Assembly (NCBI GenBank): GCA_037439425.1
Contig: JBBIWA010000034.1
Coordinates: forward strand, 1-48,881
DNA: 48,881 bases
Direction: 5' to 3'
Source of the DNA: JBBIWA01 sp037439425
GTDB lineage: Bacteria > Acidobacteriota > Blastocatellia > RBC074
The notes beneath the pieces are model-generated. The model was given only the letters and a program-made list of their open reading frames with translations. It was not told the DNA's origin and did no database searches. Positions 16,694 through 25,939 of this stretch are shown one piece after another. How positions within the stretch are numbered: the first letter of the stretch is position 1; each line of letters starts with the position of its first letter. A program made the position numbers and the translations under genes.

Positions 16694-17455
16694 TCACTTT
16701 TGACCGTACTTCGGATCAGCCGGTCTTCCGGCGCGACGAGAGAGTTCGACCAGGATGTCGTGCAAGCTCACTTCGCGCTCGGCCATTAACACCAGCAGAT
16801 GATAGAGCAGATCGGTGATCTCGGCAGCCAGTTCTTTCTTCTCTTCATTCTTCGCAGCAATGATCGTCTCAGCAGTCTCTTCACCCAGCTTCTTGAGTAT
16901 TTTGTCTAGACCTTGATTGAAGAGATAACTGGTGTAAGAGCCTTCTGGTCGCTGATCTTTGCGCTCCTGAATCAGCGTAAAAAGGTCTTGCAGCAGGATG
17001 CCCAGCTCCATCGCCGGCATATCCACCAGTGAAACTTGCGCGTTGGGCCGCTTGAGCTCTGGCGGAGCTGGCTCGGCAGCAGCTTCACCGGCGCGCACAT
17101 CTGGCTCTGCCTGGGCCTCTTCGACAAGGGTATCACTGGCACGGAAGAAACAGGTGCGCGCGCCGGTGTGGCAGGCTGGACCGTTAGGACGCACCCGGAC
17201 GATGAGCGCATCACCATCGCAATCGAGCCGGATATCAGCCACCCGCTGCGTATGGCCTGAAGTCTCACCTTTATGCCATAAGGCCTTTCGGGAGCGGCTC
17301 CAGAACCAGGTCTCCCCGGTTTGCATAGTCTTGCCCAAGCTCTCAGCATTCATGTAGGCCAGCATCAACACTTCGTTCGTCCGGTCATCCTGCACGATGG
17401 CCGGGATCAATCCCTCTTCATCAAACTTCAGATGATGAATCAAAGCCTCCGACAT
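16694..17455 (-). CDS. hisIE: Bifunctional phosphoribosyl-AMP cyclohydrolase / phosphoribosyl-ATP pyrophosphatase
   Basis: A 253-aa fusion catalysing the second and third steps of histidine synthesis. HisI is residues 1 to about 110: WFWSRSRKALWHKGETSG, the acidic DCDGD (78-82) and Cys95/Cys102 bind magnesium and zinc. A 40-residue Glu/Ala/Pro-rich linker follows. HisE is residues 151-253, with the all-alpha MazG-like LGEETAETIIAAKN and EITDLLYHLLVLM acidic helices that bind magnesium. The ATG begins one base after the stop of the hydrolase gene, so translation is probably coupled. A VOC gene starts 10 bp downstream. The linker is longer than in the E. coli fusion. Confidence 0.95.
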   Translation of the reverse strand: MSEALIHHLKFDEEGLIPAIVQDDRTNEVLMLAYMNAESLGKTMQTGETWFWSRSRKALWHKGETSGHTQRVADIRLDCDGDALIVRVRPNGPACHTGARTCFFRASDTLVEEAQAEPDVRAGEAAAEPAPPELKRPNAQVSLVDMPAMELGILLQDLFTLIQERKDQRPEGSYTSYLFNQGLDKILKKLGEETAETIIAAKNEEKKELAAEITDLLYHLLVLMAEREVSLHDILVELSRRAGRPADPKYGQK

Positions 17456-17456
17456 A

Positions 17457-18506
17457 TCAGTTCAACTTCTCCCGCAACCATTGCGTCAGGATTTTGAGCG
17501 CCTGGGAATCGAGCGGGCGCGAGGTATCGGCATAAGATTTCAGGTCCGCCACGCCTCTATTAGGCTTGAGCAAGTGATCCACGTCAGGCAATATCTGAAC
17601 CTTGTAATCGGGATGATAAACCCGGCTGAGCGCCTCGCCCAAATACTCAGCGTCCTTGACCGTCACCTCTCGATCCTTATCACCTTGAAGAACGAGCACT
17701 GGAGTCTTGACGCTGGCAATCACCTGCAATGGATCATTGATTAGCAAAGCCATGGCCACCTCAGGCCGGTGAGCCACTCCAGCAAGAAGCGGGTCGTTCG
17801 GATCTATCTCAAGCTGAGAGAGCTCTAGCTCGCCCGCTTTGATCCGATTGAGGAGCCTGTCGAGCTGGCCGAGATAAGCCTTGATCTCCGCTGCGGTCTT
17901 GCCCTGCTCACTGAGGCGGCTTCGCGCCCGTTCAGCAAGGAGCTTATCCAGTGTCCGTCCAGGCATCGCGCTAAGGACGAGCGCAGCGATTCTTTGTCCT
18001 TCCTGCGCCGCCACTGTTGCGCCGATAATGCCGCCCTCGCTATGGCCGAAAATAGCAATACGCGCTGGATCAATCTGTGGGTGTTTGCGCAGGTAGCTCA
18101 CGGCTGCCTCGGCATCGCTCACATAATCGTCAAAGAAGCTCCGCTCTTTGCATTCACTGGCCCCGACGCAGCGTTTGTCATAACTCAGGACGGCGAAGCC
18201 TTCTCCCGCCAGATGTTGGGCCAGCTCTCGGTAGAGATAGTGCTTCTCCCGGCCAATAGAGATGCCATCGCGAGGAGTTGCTCCAGGACCTACCAGAATC
18301 AAGACCGCTGGCGCGCGTTTCCCTTCAGCCAGCTGCGGCAGGTAGAGCGTTCCTGCCAGCTTGACACCATGACCTTCAAACTTCACCTCTTCACTGCGCA
18401 CATTCAGCGCTGCAGAATCACTCACCACAGACCAGGCCTGGACCAAGGAGACCCAAACAGCAATGATGCTAGCGCTAGCTAAAATTCTGCTCACAATCCT
18501 CATCAT
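17457..18506 (-). CDS. Exported alpha/beta hydrolase
   Basis: About 349 aa from ATG 18506, which has AGGAG 7 bases upstream; an in-frame ATG at 18542 lacks one. Residues 1-28 look like a signal peptide (MMRIVSRILASASIIAVWVS). The enzyme has the alpha/beta-hydrolase oxyanion region LVGPGATPRDG, the nucleophile elbow GHSEGG (Ser at about 156), the acid near LQGDKDREV and the histidine in PDVDHLLKP. It resembles the YfhR/YtaP-type serine hydrolases. It sits between hisF (50 bp upstream) and hisIE (1 bp downstream), yet an exported hydrolase has no place in histidine synthesis, so it is probably a passenger in the operon. Confidence 0.88.
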   Translation of the reverse strand: MMRIVSRILASASIIAVWVSLVQAWSVVSDSAALNVRSEEVKFEGHGVKLAGTLYLPQLAEGKRAPAVLILVGPGATPRDGISIGREKHYLYRELAQHLAGEGFAVLSYDKRCVGASECKERSFFDDYVSDAEAAVSYLRKHPQIDPARIAIFGHSEGGIIGATVAAQEGQRIAALVLSAMPGRTLDKLLAERARSRLSEQGKTAAEIKAYLGQLDRLLNRIKAGELELSQLEIDPNDPLLAGVAHRPEVAMALLINDPLQVIASVKTPVLVLQGDKDREVTVKDAEYLGEALSRVYHPDYKVQILPDVDHLLKPNRGVADLKSYADTSRPLDSQALKILTQWLREKLN

Positions 18507-18556
18507 CAAATTACTCCTGAAGTAGGTGCTGAACTGGACCACTTCATCACTCGCAG

Positions 18557-19351
18557 TTAATTATCCTGCGTCTCAATAAGGGGGGCAACCTGACGCATTA
18601 GTATACCGCGCTCGCGCAAATACTGTTTCGCTTCTCCAATAGTAAACTCACCGAAGTGAAAGATCGAGGCCGCCAGCACCGCGCTGGCCTTGCCCATGGT
18701 AAATGCTTGATAAAGATGCTCCAGGCTTCCTGCTCCACCGGAAGCGATCACCGGGATGTTGACAGCTTCTGCCACCGCACGCGTCAATGCCAGATCATAA
18801 CCATCGCGATGACCATCGCAATCCATGCTGGTCAGCAGAATCTCTCCTGCTCCAAGCTCCGCTGCCCGGCGCGCCCATTCAACCGCATCCAGCCCGGTCG
18901 GAGTCCGGCCACCATGCAGGTATACCTCCCACGAGACCGGCTCGGTAGCCCTGCGCTTCGCATCAATGGCGACGACAATACACTGCGCGCCGAACCGCTC
19001 CGCCCCTTCGCGGATCAGGTCCGGATTTTGAACTGCCGCCGTATTGATCGAGACTTTATCGGCACCCGCCAGCAGGACAGTGCGGATGTCCTCAACCGTG
19101 CGAATGCCGCCGCCGACGGTGAAAGGAATGAAGACTTGATCTGCCACGCGCCGCACCATGTCGGCAACAATTTGACGCCGGTCAGAAGAAGCGGTGATGT
19201 CTAAAAAGACCAGCTCATCGGCACCCTCGCGATCGTAGCGTCTTCCCTGCTCCACTGGATCGCCAGCCTCCACCAAATTGACAAAACTGATCCCCTTAAC
19301 CACGCGCCCGCGATCCACATCGAGACAGGGAATGATCCGTTTGGCTAACAT
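18557..19351 (-). CDS. hisF: Imidazole glycerol phosphate synthase subunit HisF
   Basis: 264-aa TIM-barrel cyclase that, with the glutaminase HisH, converts PRFAR to imidazole glycerol phosphate and AICAR. The N-terminus LAKRIIPCLDVDRGRVVKG carries Asp11; Asp130 is in VVAIDAKR. Phosphate-binding FTVGGGIR and IASGGAG are intact. hisH is not in the window. The 5' region has no Shine-Dalgarno sequence; instead two hairpins end about five bases before the ATG. hisF heads a run with the hydrolase, hisIE and a VOC gene on the minus strand. Confidence 0.96.
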   Translation of the reverse strand: MLAKRIIPCLDVDRGRVVKGISFVNLVEAGDPVEQGRRYDREGADELVFLDITASSDRRQIVADMVRRVADQVFIPFTVGGGIRTVEDIRTVLLAGADKVSINTAAVQNPDLIREGAERFGAQCIVVAIDAKRRATEPVSWEVYLHGGRTPTGLDAVEWARRAAELGAGEILLTSMDCDGHRDGYDLALTRAVAEAVNIPVIASGGAGSLEHLYQAFTMGKASAVLAASIFHFGEFTIGEAKQYLRERGILMRQVAPLIETQDN

Positions 19352-19679
19352 TGGTCATCACGAAAGTGATGAGTAGAAGTCTGCTCTTATTGAGCAGTAG
19401 ACTTCTAAATCGAAGGGGATTAAGACAGTCGCCGCCAGACGTGTTGGTAGCCCAAGCGTGAGCGCCGAGCTGGCTCCGGTGGCGAGCTGAAGCTCTCCCT
19501 CGCGGTCGAGCTACTGACACTGTGTCCCCAGCTTGCAGATTTCGATTTAGCTAAACATCCAAGATAGCGATGACACGCCCAAATGGCCATAAATCACCCA
19601 GTTGGGGGGCAAAAAGGTTTAGCTATCAATACAGCACTCTCTCTATCACTCATCACTCGCCACTGATCACTTTTGAGTG
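19352..19679. other. Intergenic region upstream of hisF with two hairpins
   Basis: There is no gene. CATCAC/GTGATG (19356-19361 with 19366-19371, 4-base loop) and AGAAGTCT/AGACTTCT (19375-19382 with 19399-19406, plus an inner TGCTC/GAGCA pairing) stand right before the hisF start. The first may hide or replace the ribosome site. A TCACTCATCACT stretch near 19647 resembles repeats at 33675-33728. The serA stop is at 19680. Confidence 0.6.
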
Positions 19680-21260
19680 CTATAGCTTGATCTGCTTGAC
19701 TGAAAGAACATTCGGCACCCGGGCCAGCTCTTGCAAAGTCTGCGCCTCGAGCGCCTCATCCACCTGAATCAGCGACATAGCAATTCCGCCCACCTGCTTG
19801 CGGCTGAGATAAAGCTGCGCGATATTGATCTGGTGACCGCCCAGAAAAGTTCCAATGCGCCCGACCACACCGGGCAGGTCATTGTTGGTCATCACCAGTA
19901 TGTTGCCTTCCGGCGCGGCATCAAAACGGTAGGAGTCAATGCCGACAATCCGCAGGTCATTCTTCCCAAAGAGCGTGCCGGCCACTTTGCTTTCACCATC
20001 TTCGCTGCGCACGGTGAGCTCAATCAGGCTGGTGAAGTCATAAGCCGTGTGCGCCAGCGATTCTGTCACCCTGATGCCTCGCTCTGCGGCAATCAGCGCG
20101 GCATTCACCTGATTGACGCGCGCGCTCACCGGCGCTAGCAATCCAGCTAGAATCGCCCGCGTGATCGGACGCACATCAAGATCGGCTACTTCGCCCCGAT
20201 AGTTGATCTGCACCTCGTTGCAGGCGTGGCCAAAGTATTGCGTCTGGAAACTACCCAGCTTTTCGCCCAGCAACAAGTAGGGCCGCATCACGCTCAGCGC
20301 TTCGGGGCTAACCGCCGGGACGTTGACCGCGCCGATCACGGCACCGCTTTCGAGAAAGGCAGCTACCTGCTCGGCAATCGTGATAGCCACTTGATCTTGT
20401 GCCTCGCTGGTTGAAGCCCCCAGATGCGGAGTCGCGATCACTTCCTCGAGCCCTAACAGCGGATGATCGGGCGGCGGCGGTTCTTCGACGAAGACATCCA
20501 GCGCCGCGCCAGCCACGCGCCCGGACCTGATCGCGCGATAGAGCGCTGCTTCATCCACCAGTCCACCGCGCGCGCAATTGATAATGCGCACCCCATCGCG
20601 CATCCTGGCGAAGGCCGCCTCGCCGATGATCCCGCGCGTCTCCTCCGTCAAAGGTGTGTGGACGGTCACGAAGTCCGACCGCTGGCAAAGTTCTTCCAGT
20701 GTCACTAACTCAACCCCAGCCTTAGCCGCGATCTCTTTCGAGAGAAATGGATCGCAGGCGATGACCTTCATGCCTAAACCGGCAGCCCGCGAAGCGACGA
20801 TCTTGCCGATGTTTCCGAGACCGATAATCCCCAGCGTCTTACCATAGAGTTCAGTACCCATAAAACGCTTCTTGTCCCATTTCCCGGCCTTCAGCGTCGA
20901 GTTCGCCTGTGGGATTTTGCGCGCCAGTGACATCATCAGCGCAATTGTGTGCTCGGCCGTCGTCACGCTGTTGCCCCCGGCTGCGTTCATCACCACGATG
21001 CCGCGCTGGGTGGCAGCCGGCACGTCAATATTATCCACGCCCGTGCCCGCGCGCCCGATCACCTTCAGCTTGTCTGCCGCGCTCAGGAGCTCAGCCGTCA
21101 CCCGCGTTTCACTGCGCACGATCAGAGCCTGATAGTGGCCAATGATTTGCTTCAGTTCCTCTGGCTTGAGGCCTGTTTTCTGATCTACCTGGAAGTTCTC
21201 GTGCCGTCGCAGTACCTCGATGCCGCGCGGGGAAAGATTGTCGCTAATGAGAATCTTCAT
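19680..21260 (-). CDS. serA: D-3-phosphoglycerate dehydrogenase, long form
   Basis: 526 aa enzyme oxidising 3-phosphoglycerate to 3-phosphohydroxypyruvate with NAD, the first step of serine synthesis. The N-terminal substrate domain begins MKILISDNLSPRGIEVL; the nucleotide-binding domain has GLGNIGKIVA near residue 146; the catalytic Arg lies in INCARGG, the Glu in DVFVEEPPP and the His in TPHLGAST. A middle allosteric-substrate-binding domain (about 320-450) and a C-terminal ACT domain (about 455-526) give the long type found in Mycobacterium and Bacillus. No clear ribosome site precedes the ATG. A second, shorter homologue lies at 35827. Confidence 0.96.
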   Translation of the reverse strand: MKILISDNLSPRGIEVLRRHENFQVDQKTGLKPEELKQIIGHYQALIVRSETRVTAELLSAADKLKVIGRAGTGVDNIDVPAATQRGIVVMNAAGGNSVTTAEHTIALMMSLARKIPQANSTLKAGKWDKKRFMGTELYGKTLGIIGLGNIGKIVASRAAGLGMKVIACDPFLSKEIAAKAGVELVTLEELCQRSDFVTVHTPLTEETRGIIGEAAFARMRDGVRIINCARGGLVDEAALYRAIRSGRVAGAALDVFVEEPPPPDHPLLGLEEVIATPHLGASTSEAQDQVAITIAEQVAAFLESGAVIGAVNVPAVSPEALSVMRPYLLLGEKLGSFQTQYFGHACNEVQINYRGEVADLDVRPITRAILAGLLAPVSARVNQVNAALIAAERGIRVTESLAHTAYDFTSLIELTVRSEDGESKVAGTLFGKNDLRIVGIDSYRFDAAPEGNILVMTNNDLPGVVGRIGTFLGGHQINIAQLYLSRKQVGGIAMSLIQVDEALEAQTLQELARVPNVLSVKQIKL

Positions 21261-21395
21261 GCTGCTAAAAAATTATGACCTTTCTATAGTGAATGAACAA
21301 TGGCTTGTTGGGTTGAACGGACAGCAGTGGCTTAATCTGACCAATCAGAGCAGCCGCGCTGGTAAGGATACGTGCTGAAGAGAGAAAAATCAACG

Positions 21396-22475
21396 CTACA
21401 GTCGGTAATGCACCTTCTTGCGCAACTGTGCATCTTCAACCTCCACGTTCTGCAAGCGCAAGGTGAGATCGGCGGTGAGGTCAAGTCCAGCTCGTTTACC
21501 GCCAAGGAGCTTCGGATAGCCCGCCGCTGCAATCATCGCCGCGTTGTCGGTCGTGTAAATCGGAGAGGGAATGTAGGCGGGGATGTTCAACTCGCTGGCC
21601 AGCTGCTTGACCGAGGCGCGCAGCTCGCTATTGCAGGCTACCCCGCCGGCTAGAATGATCGTCTTCGGTTGATGCTCTTCGGCAGCTTTGCGCAGGCTGC
21701 GCAGGAGCGCGCGCACGACGGCGTTCTGAAAACTCGCGCAGAGATCGAGGATCGGCGGCGGTGGATCGCTACTATCCTTGACCGGCTCAATCCCATGTTC
21801 GCGCACATATCGCAGCACGGCGGTCTTGAGCCCGCTGAACGAAAAATCGAGCTTGTGCTTCTCATCATTGATGATCGCCAGTGGAAAGATGATCGCGCGC
21901 GGGTTGCCGCGCCGGGCCAGACGATCAATCACTGGGCCGCCAGGATAGCCGAGCCCCACAAGCTTTGAGACTTTGTCGAAAGCTTCCCCCGCCGCATCAT
22001 CACGCGTGCGGCCAAGCAGTTTGTACTTCTCCGGCTCAGGGATCAAAAAGAGATTGGTGTGGCCACCTGAAACGATCAACGCCAGCGCGGGATATTCCGG
22101 CCTCGGGTATTCAAAGGCCACAGAATAGATGTGCCCTTCGATGTGATTGACGCCGACGATAGGCTTATCGAGCGCGTAAGCGAAGGCTTTGGCATAGTTG
22201 ATCCCAACCAGCAATGAACCGACCAGGCCAGGACCTTGAGTGACGGCAATCCCGTCAATGTCAGCAGGCTTGATGCCAGCTTGCCTGAGCGCTTCATCAA
22301 CCACCTCGGTGATCTTTTCCAGATGCGCGCGCGAAGCGATCTCAGGAACTACTCCCCCGAAGCGTTGGTGAAGCGCAATCTGCGAAGCGATCACGTTAGA
22401 AAGAACGCGAGTGCCCTCCTCGACTACCGCCGCTGCCGTCTCATCACACGAACTTTCGATTCCCAGAATAAGCAT
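21396..22475 (-). CDS. tsaD: tRNA N6-adenosine threonylcarbamoyltransferase
   Basis: 359 aa. TsaD, with TsaB and TsaE, transfers the threonylcarbamoyl group to A37 of tRNAs that read ANN codons. The start MLILGIESSCDETAAAVVEEG is the family's N-terminal strand; His111 and His115 in NHIEGH bind the catalytic metal, and LALIVSGGHTNLF and AGGVACNSELR form the ATPase-like core. Length is normal. It lies 67 bp downstream of the SpoIIE-type phosphatase on the same strand. The partners tsaB and tsaE are not in this window. Confidence 0.97.
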   Translation of the reverse strand: MLILGIESSCDETAAAVVEEGTRVLSNVIASQIALHQRFGGVVPEIASRAHLEKITEVVDEALRQAGIKPADIDGIAVTQGPGLVGSLLVGINYAKAFAYALDKPIVGVNHIEGHIYSVAFEYPRPEYPALALIVSGGHTNLFLIPEPEKYKLLGRTRDDAAGEAFDKVSKLVGLGYPGGPVIDRLARRGNPRAIIFPLAIINDEKHKLDFSFSGLKTAVLRYVREHGIEPVKDSSDPPPPILDLCASFQNAVVRALLRSLRKAAEEHQPKTIILAGGVACNSELRASVKQLASELNIPAYIPSPIYTTDNAAMIAAAGYPKLLGGKRAGLDLTADLTLRLQNVEVEDAQLRKKVHYRL

Positions 22476-22542
22476 GAAGAATTGCCTGCTTTCACTTCCT
22501 CTGCCTCAGTCCGCCACACTCGCTTGCTCCTTGCGTTCTGCC

Positions 22543-23850
22543 TCAGCCAGCGCCGCCACCCTGGCGGCGGACGACAACCACAGTGACATCATCCTTCGGA
22601 GGATCGTTGCCCGGCTGCGCCACATCGAAGACGCGGTAGCAGAGCGTATTGACTTCACCGTGTCTGAACTTTTCCGTTAAGCGTTCCACCTCGGCGATGC
22701 CTTTCTCACGATCATCGGTCAGTTTAGCATAGATGCCATCAGTATAAAGCAGCAGCAAATCGCGCGCCGGGAAAGAGACTGTCGCTGACGTGAAACTCGC
22801 GCCTTCACTTGCCCCTACTGGGGAGGCATTCACCGGCAAGCGCGAAAGCTGCTGCTTGCTCACCTGAATGGCCGGCAGATGCCCAGCGTTGATGTAATGT
22901 AACTGCTCGTCTTCCCAGATCGCGAAGACGCCCCTAAACTGGCGCGTCCCTTGATACTGCTGCCACAGGGCCTTATTCAATTTCTCGACAATGCCGCTGA
23001 GCGTAGTTTCGCTGGCCACGATTTGCGTCAGCGTGTTATGCAACCGTCCCACGCAGAGCGTAGCTTCAAGCCCTTCACCCGGCAACTCGCCCACCACTAC
23101 CATTTCGCCCTGCGCGGTCTCAAAGACCTGGCTGTAATCACCACCAGTCTGAACACCAGCAGCGTGCTTGGAGATGACCCACAGGCCGGGAGAGCTTGCC
23201 GCCGCGCTCGGCAACAAGACTTCGTGGACCCGGTTAATCAAATCTATTTCTGCGCTCTTTGCGCCCAGCTCGTAAGCCTCTTGCAGCGCTTCACTAGCAG
23301 CATTGATCATCAACTTCCTGGGTTTTCGTGCTACTGCTGCTGAGATCGCAGTCACGGCAAGCAGCATCGCCAGCCTCCACCACGGAACGCTTCCAGCCAG
23401 CAGAGCAATCACGGTATAGACAACGCCGGCGTAGAGGCCGGCTTTGAGCAAGAGACCTGTGCGATAGCGCGCTGCCGCCACCGCCAGCACCGGGAAGTAG
23501 CAGAAGTAAAGCCCCGCTCCACCTTCATAAAACAGACCGCGCCAGGCGAAAGCTGCCATCCCAAGGTTGATAATCGTCAGATCCACCAGCGCCGTCACAT
23601 TGACGAGCGAAGCTGCGGCTTCTTGCTTTGTGCGCCTGCCAATCACAATCCGGACCACCAGCCAGAGCACAGCCGCTGCCAGATAAATGTATCTGGCATC
23701 AGTGCTACGGCTCCACGACCAGATGGCAGCCGCGCCGAAGAGCAGCGCGAAAAACAAACGCAACTGATTGGCCATGCCCTCTGCGGCCAGCGCTTCTCGT
23801 TCAAGCACAACATTCACTTGCGCATTGATTTTGTCTTTCAGTTGTTTCAT
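22543..23850 (-). CDS. Membrane-bound SpoIIE/RsbU-type serine phosphatase
   Basis: 435 aa with about six hydrophobic segments between residues 31 and 174, then a cytoplasmic PPM-fold domain from about 200. Such proteins dephosphorylate STAS anti-anti-sigma factors and free a sigma factor. Landmarks are GGDYSQ (236-241), GELPGEG (254-260), YTDGI and DDVTVVVV. In most relatives the first two read GGDYYD and GDVSGKG, so a metal-binding Asp is replaced by Glu and another by Gln; activity may be changed or lost. tsaD follows downstream. The RsbW/RsbV-like pair at 40562-41360 is a possible target. The GAGG before the ATG is about 10 bases away. Confidence 0.88.
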   Translation of the reverse strand: MKQLKDKINAQVNVVLEREALAAEGMANQLRLFFALLFGAAAIWSWSRSTDARYIYLAAAVLWLVVRIVIGRRTKQEAAASLVNVTALVDLTIINLGMAAFAWRGLFYEGGAGLYFCYFPVLAVAAARYRTGLLLKAGLYAGVVYTVIALLAGSVPWWRLAMLLAVTAISAAVARKPRKLMINAASEALQEAYELGAKSAEIDLINRVHEVLLPSAAASSPGLWVISKHAAGVQTGGDYSQVFETAQGEMVVVGELPGEGLEATLCVGRLHNTLTQIVASETTLSGIVEKLNKALWQQYQGTRQFRGVFAIWEDEQLHYINAGHLPAIQVSKQQLSRLPVNASPVGASEGASFTSATVSFPARDLLLLYTDGIYAKLTDDREKGIAEVERLTEKFRHGEVNTLCYRVFDVAQPGNDPPKDDVTVVVVRRQGGGAG

Positions 23851-24373
23851 GGCACGGGGTCCTCAGTTTGATCAGAATAAGGGAGGCGGGCCCATCACCG
23901 GCCCGATTAGGCTCTATAACATACTGTAACAGTCCAAGGGGCGTCAAAACTTTGAGGAGGTATTCATCTCGCTCGCGCGACGTGAGAGGAAGCAATGAAA
24001 ACCTGGGTAGGTACGCTTGCGAGCGTCTGCGGTAACGGCGCGCTTAACAGAAACCTGCACGCCGGCTTGACTGCCGGCAGGTAGGAGGCAGGCGTACCCA
24101 GGGATTTTCCGCAGAAGCAAGGAAGACCATTGGGCAGGTAGCCAGCTCCCAGTGACGAGCATCGCTATTAGTCTACTGGTATTATCTCGATCAGTAAGCT
24201 CGACCATCACAGATCGACTATCAAGCGATTGATCGCTTCCGATCCAAACCGCTCGATAGTAGCAATCAAGTGAGTGGAGAGAGGAATCTTAATTGGTGAG
24301 CCGCAACAAGGACTGGAAGAGAGTAGGAGAAAGGACTATCCCGGGCTGCTGATCGGCAGCCAACAAGCAACTA
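23851..24373. other. Intergenic region with a REP-like element
   Basis: There is no convincing gene in 520 bp. The palindromic element at 24002-24102 fills the middle. The rest shows no recognisable signal. Confidence 0.55.
24002..24102. repeat. MITE/REP-like element, 101 bp
   Basis: Ends are CCTGGGTA (24002-24009) and TACCCAGG (24095-24102), exact reverse complements. Inside are the hairpins ACGCT/AGCGT (24013-24026) and GCCGGC/GCCGGC (24061-24078). The ends and the ACGCT stem match elements at 14630 and 35721. Confidence 0.75.
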
Positions 24374-25030
24374 TTAGCCTTCAGCCTTGCCCACCAGAGT
24401 AAGTCCGATGGGAATCTCTCCGGCACTGGTCTTCAAAGTGAGCTCCAGGATGACGTGCTCGACTTCGTTTTTAATCACCTGCGGCGGCTTTCCGCTGGAA
24501 GTGGCTGGGACCAGGCTCCAGGGTGAAGGATGATTGGTACCTGCGGCACTGCGGCTCAGCTTGATCATCTCCTCAGCTGTGAGCTGAGCGTTCGGGTCCT
24601 TGTCCTGAGCGACCGGAGAGAGCAAAACAAAATCACGATAGACTGAGACGCCCAAATGGTTCCCATCAGCTAAAATCGCCGCATAGCGAAGCGTGTAGTA
24701 ACCAGCTTTGATCCCCTGGCCACGAAAATCGGTAACTTGCGTCAGGAAGTTGATCACTCCTATCAGCGTGCCTTCAGTAACCTGATTGAGGAAGGCTCCC
24801 GAAATCTCATTCTTGCCCACTGGCACCTTGGCGCGGAGCCAGATTTCACACAACGGCTTGCCGTCTTCGCCAACTATGCGCAGCCCCGTGCTTTCGAGCG
24901 CGCCGCGCACGGTTTCAGCTACCTGCTCGTCAGTGAGAGCGCCAATCGGCTCGACTTTATAACCATTGGACTTGGCCGCAATAGCCGGAGCCAGAACAAA
25001 GAGCAGAATCAAAATGATCAATTGCCGCAT
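24374..25030 (-). CDS. Exported protein of unknown function, 218 aa
   Basis: ATG at 25030 with GAGGG four to five bases upstream. Residues 1-19 are a signal peptide (MRQLIILILLFVLAPAIAA). The mature part is soluble with mixed alpha/beta character; it begins with GYKVEPIGALTDEQVAETVRGAL and has a stretch CEIWLRAKVPVG near residue 62. No catalytic motif is apparent and I do not recognise the family. It is followed on the same strand by intergenic sequence; a DUF1326 gene lies 143 bp upstream. Confidence 0.8.
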   Translation of the reverse strand: MRQLIILILLFVLAPAIAAKSNGYKVEPIGALTDEQVAETVRGALESTGLRIVGEDGKPLCEIWLRAKVPVGKNEISGAFLNQVTEGTLIGVINFLTQVTDFRGQGIKAGYYTLRYAAILADGNHLGVSVYRDFVLLSPVAQDKDPNAQLTAEEMIKLSRSAAGTNHPSPWSLVPATSSGKPPQVIKNEVEHVILELTLKTSAGEIPIGLTLVGKAEG

Positions 25031-25173
25031 TTATCCCTCAGTGTATATCCCTCAGTGTAAAAGCAGACCACGAGAACAGAGAAGATCACAGAGACAGGCG
25101 AGGGATGGTTGTTGTCTCTCTGCCCCCTCTCTATCTTGGCCGGTACCGTCGCCTGTTCTATCGGGCCGGATGA

Positions 25174-25848
25174 CTAACGAGCGAAACTGCCAACGTAGGC
25201 GCTGCGCTTATTGCGCAAGGTCCACCAGGCGCCGAGCCCCTCGCCCTTGAACTGATCCAGCACCGCCACGCCAGCCATCGCGTGTTCGGTCTTCGAGATC
25301 GGCTCGTAGAAGAGGCTCTCGTTGCCGCAGATGTGATCTTTATCAGTCAGCGGCCGCGTGCGAATCCCGGCCAGCGTTCCGGCCTGCATCTTCGCGCTCA
25401 CCGGATGCTCGCCGTGATATTCGACCTCCAAGCTGATCGGAGCCGTCTCGGTGCGCGTGATATTTTGAAGCAGCTCACCAGCCATCGCCTGCGCAAAGGC
25501 CTGCAGAGCCGCGCGCTGCTCAGGCGTGGCCTTCTCATCCAGGATCAGCACCGCCTTGGCGGCCAGAGGGCCACTGTAAGGATCTCCAATCGTCCCTGTC
25601 GCCTTGGCCACACCGACCACGCTCAACCCATCGAGTTGCACCCCGTTCCAGCTTCCTTTTTGCACGCGCCAGGCCATAATCGCTTGATCACCCACAAGCC
25701 CTACTTCTGAATTGGCGAAGCAGGCAGCAGTGTAAACATCGGCATTGCGTGTTTCGACATATTCGCCATAGATCTGTTGTGCTTGCGCGACGGTCGTCAG
25801 CAGCAGCAGGCTTATCCACACCGTCGCAACCAGAGATAATCTATGCAT
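25174..25848 (-). CDS. DUF1326-like exported protein
   Basis: About 224 aa from ATG 25848, preceded by GGAGGAAAAACT, a strong ribosome site. Residues 1-23 are a signal peptide ending AQAQQ. The mature start IYGEYVETRNADVYTAACF and the segment MAWRVQKGSWNGVQLDGLSVVGV match what I remember of DUF1326, whose typical members begin GDYVEVCNCDV. Here the cysteines of that motif are replaced (RNADV), leaving one Cys in TAACF and one in HICGN. Function is unknown. It is downstream of a small cysteine protein and the molybdenum hydroxylase genes, all on the same strand. Confidence 0.8.
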   Translation of the reverse strand: MHRLSLVATVWISLLLLTTVAQAQQIYGEYVETRNADVYTAACFANSEVGLVGDQAIMAWRVQKGSWNGVQLDGLSVVGVAKATGTIGDPYSGPLAAKAVLILDEKATPEQRAALQAFAQAMAGELLQNITRTETAPISLEVEYHGEHPVSAKMQAGTLAGIRTRPLTDKDHICGNESLFYEPISKTEHAMAGVAVLDQFKGEGLGAWWTLRNKRSAYVGSFAR

Positions 25849-25939
25849 AGTTTTTCCTCCGAACTTCAAGGTTTTACTGCGCGCCGTGGCGCGACAGACT
25901 GCCGGTCGCTACTGCTTCCGGCACTGTAATGCACTATCA

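Noticed and set aside
23944..24210. 88-codon minus-strand frame
   Set aside because: It covers the palindromic element and shows no conserved sequence.
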